64,000 nucleotides of DNA from an uncultured Alphaproteobacteria bacterium (GTDB taxonomy: Bacteria > Pseudomonadota > Alphaproteobacteria > Rs-D84): the NCBI GenBank assembly GCA_949156565.1, contig CASCZI010000004.1:1-64000 (forward strand), in the 5' to 3' direction. The translations under genes and the position numbers were made by a program. The notes under the pieces were generated by a model. It made no database searches, was not told the DNA's origin, and was given only the letters and a program-made list of their open reading frames with translations. Below, piece by piece: positions 57,367 through 64,000 of this stretch; within the stretch, counting starts at the first letter, position 1; each line of letters starts with the position of its first letter.

Positions 57367-57744
57367 TTAGTGTCCCCTTACAAATTTATTTTTCATGCGA
57401 TGGTGGCGCAGGCTGGTGATGATTTCATTGTCTTGGTTTAACAGCACGGTGTCACCCGGTTGCACGAAATATCCAACCTTGCGCCTCTCGGCATCCTTGA
57501 TGATTTCATGTCCGGATTTCGTCACCATATAGACGCGATTGCCGGTCATGCCGCTGTGAAAATAAAAACCTTTGGCATCCAAAACATACGCCGTATCCAG
57601 GGCCGGTGTGGCAAGCGGTTGTTCCGTATATATTTTTGTTTCGGGTTGTTCTTTATCTGAATGTTTTTGGTAACAGGCATTGACAACGGGATACAAACAC
57701 CAAATAACAATAATATAAAATGGATTAATTTTGAAGTTTGCCAT
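57367..57744 (-). CDS. Membrane-anchored hypothetical protein
   Basis: TM FYIIVIWCLYPVVNACY; operon-like spacing with the next gene. Confidence 0.6.
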   Translation of the reverse strand: MANFKINPFYIIVIWCLYPVVNACYQKHSDKEQPETKIYTEQPLATPALDTAYVLDAKGFYFHSGMTGNRVYMVTKSGHEIIKDAERRKVGYFVQPGDTVLLNQDNEIITSLRHHRMKNKFVRGH

Positions 57745-57852
57745 ATTGTTTCCTTTTTTCCTTTTATCTTAATACATCGCCCTGTTTTGTCAATGAATTT
57801 TCCCAAAAATAGGGGTTGCGGTGGGGGTGTATTTTTTGCTATGGTTTGGGGC

Positions 57853-60800
57853 ATGGAAAATCAGTTTATACATTTACGTGTTCATTCGCGTTTTTCGGTG
57901 GGAAACGGAACATTACAGGTCAAAGATATCCCGGCCCTGTGCGCGGCGGCGGGCATGCCGGCATGTGCATTGACCGATACGAATTTAATGTCGGGCGCGG
58001 CAGAGTTTTCGGACGTTATGCCCGGCAAAGGGATACAGCCGATTATTGGTGTAGAATTAACCTTAAACCATCACAATGTGGATCCCAAGATTTTGCGGGC
58101 GGAATCGCTGTCGCGGATTGTATTGTTGGCCCAGAATCATGATGGATATTTAAACCTGTGCGAATTGTCGCGTATCATGTACATGCGGACGGAAAATCAT
58201 CATTTGGGGCCATATGTCACAATGGATGAATTACGCACACACAGTGCGGGGGTCATCGCCTTGTCGGGGGGGCATATGGGCGCGATTGGGATGGCGCTGT
58301 TAAATAATCAAGATGATACCGCCATGGAATATGCCCGGACGTTTTTGGATATTTTTGGTGATCGGTTCTATTTGGAAATACAGCGGTATGGATTAGAAGA
58401 CCAGATAAAGACCGAACCCGGATTTTTAAAAATTGCCCAGGAATTAAATATCCCCATCGTGGCGACAAATGATGCATGCTTTGCCACGGCGCATGATTAT
58501 GAATCGACCGATGCATTGGGATGTGTATTGGACCAGACCAAGGTTATTGATCCTGATCGTCGGCGCAAATCGTCCGAACAGTATTTTAAATCTACTGCAG
58601 AAATGATGGAAATCTTTTCTGATTTGCCCGAAGCGATTGAAAACACCCACATCATTGCAACCCGATGTGGATTTATGGTCAATGTTCATGAAAAGCCATT
58701 GTTGCCGCGTTTTTGTGCAGACTTGGAATCGGAATGTCAAATGTTGCGCGATAACACGATGTCCGGCTTGGCCAAACGATTGGCAGAAAACAATATCACA
58801 GATACGGCCCCCTATTATGAACAGGCCGAATTTGAATTGGGTGTTATTATTGGGATGGGATTTCCGGGATACTTTCTGATTGTGGCGGATTATATTGAAT
58901 GGTGTCGCCATAATGATGTTTTGACCGGGCCCGGGCGTGGATCGGGCGCGGGATCGATTGTGGCATGGGCATTGGGGATTACGCATGTTGACCCGTTAAA
59001 ATATGGATTGCTGTTTGAAAGATTTTTAAACCCAGATCGTATTTCCATGCCCGATTTTGACGTCGATTTTGAACCAACCGGTCTGGACAAGGTTGCCGCC
59101 TATATCTGTGAAAAGTATGGCCAAGATTCGGTTTGTCGTATCATTACTTTCGGCAGTTTGCAGGCCCGTGGTGCCATTCGTGATATTGCACGAGTTTATG
59201 GTATCCCCTATTCTAAATCAGATCGGTTGTCGAAATTAATTCCGGCCGATGCCAAGACATTGAACGATGCCGTATCTGCGTCCCCGGAAATGCAGGCCGT
59301 GTTAAACGCGGATGAAGATATGAACAAGGTTGTCACCATCGCCGAAGAGTTAGAAGGGTCGTTACGCAACCTGGGGCAACACGCATGTGGATATGTTATT
59401 GGGGACCGACCAACCACCCAGATTGCACCCGTATATCGTGATCCGGCGAACCCATTACCATCATGTCAATATGATGGGCATTATCTGGAATCGGCGGGGT
59501 TGATTAAATTTGACTTTTTGGGATTGGAAACATTGGTGGTGTTGAAATACGCCACGCGTCTGATTGCCAAAACACGTGGTATTAATATCGACCTTGATGC
59601 GATACCGGTTGATGATCCCAAGACAATGGATTTATGGCAACGCGGTTTAACCGAAGGCATATTCCAATTTGATGCCCCGTTTGTGCAACAGACCTTGCGT
59701 AAAATGCATCCGACAAATTTTCTGGAGATATCGGCATTAAATGCATTAAATCGACCGGGACCAATCGCATTTATCCCACAATTTATTGCGCGTATGCATG
59801 GCGAAGAACCCATTGTCTATGTCCATCCAAAGGCAGAACCGATCTTAAAAGAATCGTATGGGATTATCGTATATCAAGAACAGGTGATGATGTTGACGCG
59901 TGCCTTGGCCGGGTTTACACGTGGACAATCGGATACCGTGCGTAAGGCGATGGGAAAAAAGAAATTAGACCTTTTGGCGGAATTAGAGGTAAAGTTTCTT
60001 GATGGATGCGAAGAAAACAAAACATTGGATCGCGATACGGCCAAAGATTTGTGGGAAAAGTTCAAGGAATTTGCCAAATATGCATTCAATAAATCGCATG
60101 CGGTCGCCTATTCCATTGTGGCGAATCAGTGTGCGTATCTAAAAGCGAATTATCCCGCGGAATTTTTGGCCGCGTCCATGTCCAGTAATTTAAATGATAC
60201 CGATCAATTGGCAATTTTTGTTGATGATGCCAAGACTAACTTTAATATTCCCATTGTTGCCCCAGATATTAACGAAAGTGAATCCTTGTTCACCGTTAAA
60301 GATAATAAAATTGTCTATGGTCTGGCCGCGATCAAGGGGGTTGGGACATCGGCCACCGATGCCATCGTGGCCGAACGCAACGCCAATGGGCGGTTTAAAA
60401 ACCTGACTGATTTTGCCAAACGGTGTGCACCGATAATCAATAAACGCATATTAGAGGCGTTTGCCAAAACCGGTGTTCTGGATTCATTGGAACCGAACCG
60501 GGCGGCAATCTTTATGAACGCCGATGCGATTTTATCGTATGCGTCAAAGTCCAAAGATGGCGCGAATTCTTTATCATTGTTTGCCAATACCGTCGAAGAT
60601 GATGTTGCCGAAGATCGATTGCGCCAAAATTTGCCACGTACAACCCCGTGGACGTTTGGGCAACGACTGGAAAACGAATTGTCGGCGTTGGGATTCTATA
60701 TATCTGCCCACCCATTGGATCAGTATAAACATCTGATTGCGCGCGCGCGTTTAACAACCAGTGTGTCATTAAATAATCTTGGTGATCGAAAACCGGTTCA

Positions 60801-61263
60801 GATTGCCGCAAATGTAAATTCTTTTTCACGGCGCCGCACCAAGACAGGCAAAGACATGATTACCATTAACGCGTCGGACAGTCATGGTAATATTGATGCG
60901 GTGGCATTTGGGGAATCGGCGGCCACGTTTGCCCAAATTCTGGGGACAGAAAATGTGGTTCTGATTTCTGGTAAAACATCGGCGCGTGATGACCGGGTGT
61001 CGGTGTTTGTGGATTCGATCACGCCCTTGGCCCAATGGGTGGCAAAAATCGCAAAAAAAATTACACTGGATATTTATAATGGCGATACTTTGGGGGATGT
61101 GAAAAAGGTGTTAGATGCCCTGCCCCGTGGCCGGACTCAGGTGATTTTAATTCTGCATGCGACGGATCGTGTGGCGACATTGGCGTTACCAAATATGGTG
61201 GAATTAAATGCAACAACGGCGACGGATTTGGTTGCCTTAGGCATCAAGGTGGATATTGAATGA
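57853..61263 (+). CDS. dnaE: DNA polymerase III subunit alpha
   Basis: PHP start FIHLRVHSRFSVGNGTLQV, GRGSGAGSIVAWALGITHVDPLKYGLLFERFLNPDRISMPDFDVDF. Confidence 0.96.
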   Translation: MENQFIHLRVHSRFSVGNGTLQVKDIPALCAAAGMPACALTDTNLMSGAAEFSDVMPGKGIQPIIGVELTLNHHNVDPKILRAESLSRIVLLAQNHDGYLNLCELSRIMYMRTENHHLGPYVTMDELRTHSAGVIALSGGHMGAIGMALLNNQDDTAMEYARTFLDIFGDRFYLEIQRYGLEDQIKTEPGFLKIAQELNIPIVATNDACFATAHDYESTDALGCVLDQTKVIDPDRRRKSSEQYFKSTAEMMEIFSDLPEAIENTHIIATRCGFMVNVHEKPLLPRFCADLESECQMLRDNTMSGLAKRLAENNITDTAPYYEQAEFELGVIIGMGFPGYFLIVADYIEWCRHNDVLTGPGRGSGAGSIVAWALGITHVDPLKYGLLFERFLNPDRISMPDFDVDFEPTGLDKVAAYICEKYGQDSVCRIITFGSLQARGAIRDIARVYGIPYSKSDRLSKLIPADAKTLNDAVSASPEMQAVLNADEDMNKVVTIAEELEGSLRNLGQHACGYVIGDRPTTQIAPVYRDPANPLPSCQYDGHYLESAGLIKFDFLGLETLVVLKYATRLIAKTRGINIDLDAIPVDDPKTMDLWQRGLTEGIFQFDAPFVQQTLRKMHPTNFLEISALNALNRPGPIAFIPQFIARMHGEEPIVYVHPKAEPILKESYGIIVYQEQVMMLTRALAGFTRGQSDTVRKAMGKKKLDLLAELEVKFLDGCEENKTLDRDTAKDLWEKFKEFAKYAFNKSHAVAYSIVANQCAYLKANYPAEFLAASMSSNLNDTDQLAIFVDDAKTNFNIPIVAPDINESESLFTVKDNKIVYGLAAIKGVGTSATDAIVAERNANGRFKNLTDFAKRCAPIINKRILEAFAKTGVLDSLEPNRAAIFMNADAILSYASKSKDGANSLSLFANTVEDDVAEDRLRQNLPRTTPWTFGQRLENELSALGFYISAHPLDQYKHLIARARLTTSVSLNNLGDRKPVQIAANVNSFSRRRTKTGKDMITINASDSHGNIDAVAFGESAATFAQILGTENVVLISGKTSARDDRVSVFVDSITPLAQWVAKIAKKITLDIYNGDTLGDVKKVLDALPRGRTQVILILHATDRVATLALPNMVELNATTATDLVALGIKVDIE

Positions 61264-62108
61264 CGATGCATATTCCGGTTTTGTTGGATGATGTGATGGG
61301 TGCATTGGGGGACCTGTGTGGGCGGCGTGTTATTGATGCAACATTCGGCGCGGGGGGATATTCCCGGGCATTTTTAAATGCGGGGGCAATTGTCACGGCG
61401 TTTGATCGTGATCCAACAGTTGGCACCACGGCCGCGGCAATTCGGGATGAATTTGGTGATCGTTTTACGTTTATTGCCGCACCATTTGATGAAATGACAA
61501 AATTGGATGATACATACGATGCAATCGTTTTTGATCTGGGGATATCATCAATGCAAATTGATGTGGCGTCGCGTGGCTTTTCATTCCGGTTTGATGGACC
61601 ATTGGATATGCGTATGTCGGTTGCGGGACAAACGGCGGCCCAATTGATTGCGTGTTCTACGCCGGCGGAATTGGCGCGAATATTGCGTGATTTTGGGGAT
61701 GTTGCCAATGCCGGTACATTGGCACGTGCCATTTGTGATGCGGCTCCCCAGACCACATTTCAATTGCGTGATCTGATTCATCGTCCCCGTGATGTGGCCC
61801 CGGTGTTTCAGGCACTGCGTATCGCGGTTAATGATGAAATGGGACAATTGACACGCGCATTGGACGCGGTTCCATCGCATTTAAATGTTGGTGGAAAATG
61901 CATTGCCGTCACGTTTCATTCAATCGAAGACAGAATTGTTAAAAATACGTTTCGTGATTGGACAACCGCCCCTGGGGATCCCCGTATGCCTGGGGCAATG
62001 CGTGCCCCGTTTGTGGCCATCCGAACAACACGTCCTGGGGCGGATGAATTAGGGCATAATGCACGGGCCCGTTCGGCACATATGCGTGGTGTTATAAAAT
62101 CATATTGA
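61260..62108 (+). CDS. rsmH: 16S rRNA m4C1402 methyltransferase RsmH
   Basis: HIPVLLDDVMGAL, VIDATFGAGGYSRAFL, FDLGISSMQIDVASRGFSFRFDGPLDMRM, ITFHSIEDRIVK-like VTFHSIEDRIVKNTF. Confidence 0.95.
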   Translation: MTMHIPVLLDDVMGALGDLCGRRVIDATFGAGGYSRAFLNAGAIVTAFDRDPTVGTTAAAIRDEFGDRFTFIAAPFDEMTKLDDTYDAIVFDLGISSMQIDVASRGFSFRFDGPLDMRMSVAGQTAAQLIACSTPAELARILRDFGDVANAGTLARAICDAAPQTTFQLRDLIHRPRDVAPVFQALRIAVNDEMGQLTRALDAVPSHLNVGGKCIAVTFHSIEDRIVKNTFRDWTTAPGDPRMPGAMRAPFVAIRTTRPGADELGHNARARSAHMRGVIKSY

Positions 62109-62166
62109 CGCTCTGGGATGTTTTTTCTATGATTATTCATAAGATATTCGAGGAAAGGGATTATTT

Positions 62167-62676
62167 ATGAAAAAAATAATGACATTGGCGTCTGTATCAG
62201 CAGTTTTTTCGATGGCGATGGCCGCGGCCCATGCGGTTTGTCCGGTATGTACGGTTGCCGTTGGTGCCGGATTAGAAGGGGCGCGTTTATTGGGTGTTGA
62301 TGATGTGATCACCGGTATTTGGGCGGGGGGATTAACACTGTCGCTGTTTTTCTGGACGGCGGGATGGTTGAAAAAACGTGGTGTCACCAATTTTTGGGTC
62401 CAAGTTGTGTTGCCGTTTGTAGGATATTATGCGTTATTGGGGGCGGTTTATTTCATGCCCGGTGTGACGTTTGGACAATCGCGTTTATGGGGCATCGATC
62501 GGTTTTTGTTGGGGACAATCGTGGGAACCGTCGCGTTTTATTTGGGTGCCCGTTGGTACGTGAAATTAAAGCGTGAAAATGGCGGTCGGGCCAAATTTCC
62601 TTTTCAAAAGGTCGTTGTGCCACTGTCATTTCTGATGTTGGCAACGGCGGTGTTTGCGGCCATCATTTACCTGTAA
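62167..62676 (+). CDS. Multi-pass membrane protein with N-terminal CPVC motif
   Basis: Signal-like N-terminus, AHAVCPVCTVAVGAGLEGARLLGVDD. Confidence 0.65.
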   Translation: MKKIMTLASVSAVFSMAMAAAHAVCPVCTVAVGAGLEGARLLGVDDVITGIWAGGLTLSLFFWTAGWLKKRGVTNFWVQVVLPFVGYYALLGAVYFMPGVTFGQSRLWGIDRFLLGTIVGTVAFYLGARWYVKLKRENGGRAKFPFQKVVVPLSFLMLATAVFAAIIYL

Positions 62677-62704
62677 TAATTAAATAAAAAAAAGGATACG
62701 GATT

Positions 62705-63364
62705 ATGACAAAGACATCGGTTAAAAACACCAAACGCGTCAAAGGCAAAGAAAAATTAACATTGGATGAATTGGTTCAGGCGGCAGATGCTGCGAAAAAG
62801 GTCAATCCATTAGACCTCTCGTCGGATCAAGATTTATCGGTGGCGTTGATGAATCTTATCTCGCTCGAAGAACATTTCTTTTTCAGTGGTGCCAAGACCG
62901 GAAAAACGGGTTTTTATGATATGATTAACACCGTTCGGGATATGCGTAAAGAATTAATGGAACGCATTGTTCAGAAATCTAATGCCGATAATGGCGAAGT
63001 TTGGTGCATATCAAAACATTTATTGGCCGCCGCCATGCGTTTGATGGAGGTGGGTACCAAAGCCCTGGGGGCGGGAAACAGTGCAGATGCATATGCCCTG
63101 TTTAACAAGGCGTACGAATTGTATTCGTTGTTTTGGGGAATTAATATGAACCTGATCGATTTGACGGGTGTAAAGAAGTCGGAACCGGAACTTTACGAAG
63201 TTGCGATGATTAATGCGGCCACCGGAACAAAAAGCAACGAAAAAAAATCCCAGAACCAACCCGCGGCGACGCCGGCATGTCCATTAAAAAACGCGTCGGA
63301 TGCATCCACGGTTAAACGTTTGGGACAATGGGTAAAAAATGCGGTAAATTGTTGTATTGAATAA
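62705..63364 (+). CDS. Hypothetical protein
   Basis: 219-aa ORF downstream of 62167..62676. Confidence 0.6.
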   Translation: MTKTSVKNTKRVKGKEKLTLDELVQAADAAKKVNPLDLSSDQDLSVALMNLISLEEHFFFSGAKTGKTGFYDMINTVRDMRKELMERIVQKSNADNGEVWCISKHLLAAAMRLMEVGTKALGAGNSADAYALFNKAYELYSLFWGINMNLIDLTGVKKSEPELYEVAMINAATGTKSNEKKSQNQPAATPACPLKNASDASTVKRLGQWVKNAVNCCIE

Positions 63365-63458
63365 AAATGGGTGTTGATTCCAATGCCTGAATAATGGTAC
63401 ACTTGTCCCAGAGAGATATGGATTGAAACAATCGCGGTTTCATTTTTACAAAATTTTT

Positions 63459-64000
63459 ATGATGGCAATGGCCGTATCGATGGCCGGGGTGGCCCATGCG
63501 GCCCAGGCCCCAAATCCACGTGGGGGCAATTCGACAGGGACCGCGGGCATGGCATCGTCTGGCACATCTGGGGGGCCATCGGGTTCGGTGACAACCGCAT
63601 CCCGCGCGGGGCGCAATGTTGTTTCCACCACCGCACGCAGTGCGACGCCCCGAACAACTGCGGTCGCATCCCGCGCGGGAACGACAACGACGGTTTCGGC
63701 GCGCAGTGGTGCCCGTCATACGGTCATCAGCACACCCACCACCAGTCGCAGTGCCATTCGGCAAAAGGTGGTCAACGCCATTGATCGTATTGGGCGCAGT
63801 GCGATCGTCACCACATCCGGTGCGGGCGTATCCCGTGCGGCATCATCATCGGTGGCGCGTGGCGCGGTGACATCATCGTCGATGGCACGTTCGGGTGCGA
63901 AAACATCAAATGTGTCGCGGGCCGCATCAACGCGTGCGACGGCGGTTTTTGATGATATCTCAAAAATTGGTGGTGGGTATGCGGCGTGTCGGGATTCATA
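63459..64000 (+). CDS. Secreted Ser/Thr/Ala/Arg-rich protein, 5' part, runs off the window (possible TTG start at 63423)
   Basis: Open frame to the window end; signal MMAMAVSMAGVAHA; ends ...FDDISKIGGGYAACRDS, resembling the 14169..16970 protein. Confidence 0.7.
   Translation, partial: MMAMAVSMAGVAHAAQAPNPRGGNSTGTAGMASSGTSGGPSGSVTTASRAGRNVVSTTARSATPRTTAVASRAGTTTTVSARSGARHTVISTPTTSRSAIRQKVVNAIDRIGRSAIVTTSGAGVSRAASSSVARGAVTSSSMARSGAKTSNVSRAASTRATAVFDDISKIGGGYAACRDS

Noticed and set aside
1-64000. CRISPR arrays, prophage or complete IS elements
   Set aside because: No regularly spaced repeats, no cas, phage structural or transposase genes were recognised.

Overview
The window is a bacterial chromosome segment, most likely from an uncultured alphaproteobacterium (GcrA homologue, tol genes, lpxA-lpxB; the taxonomic call is inference). 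Housekeeping genes: leuS, rpiB, bactofilin plus M23 peptidase, lpxA, lpxB, gcrA, acpS, thyA, tig, rplM-rpsI, argS, a two-component pair, ruvB, ybgC-tolQ-[GNAT]-tolR-tolA-like, a slyB-like lipoprotein, rpsA, adk, secA, dnaE and rsmH. RNA genes: RNase P RNA and five tRNAs (Ala-CGC, Leu-CAG, Val-CAC, Leu-UAA, Pro-GGG). Between these lie many secreted proteins without recognisable family, including tandem helical paralogues downstream of a prepilin peptidase and Cys-rich surface-like proteins. The strongest candidate for something undescribed is a recurring 5' regulatory module, called R1 here, at about 1-89, 3680-3736, 34723-34864, 47234-47396 and 49938-50097. Each copy has a sigma70-like promoter with an exact 17-bp spacer. 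The promoter is followed by a short leader beginning ATGCC(T/C)AA, which in four of five copies is a 9-codon ORF. At the three loci that retain a full downstream sequence, a second ATGCCTAA element follows, and the 3' half of the leader is perfectly reverse-complementary to it (14 to 26 nt). The complementary sequences differ between loci but pairing is kept, which suggests an RNA switch that hides the start codon. R1 sits in front of Cys-rich secreted genes that share a C-terminal module. Gene remnants, a glycosyltransferase/Cys-rich chimera and a truncated P-loop kinase suggest these loci are remodelled. A second dispersed repeat family, R2, abuts rho-independent terminators and flanks a phosphotransferase gene as inverted copies. 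All calls were made by eye; no searches or folding programs were run.
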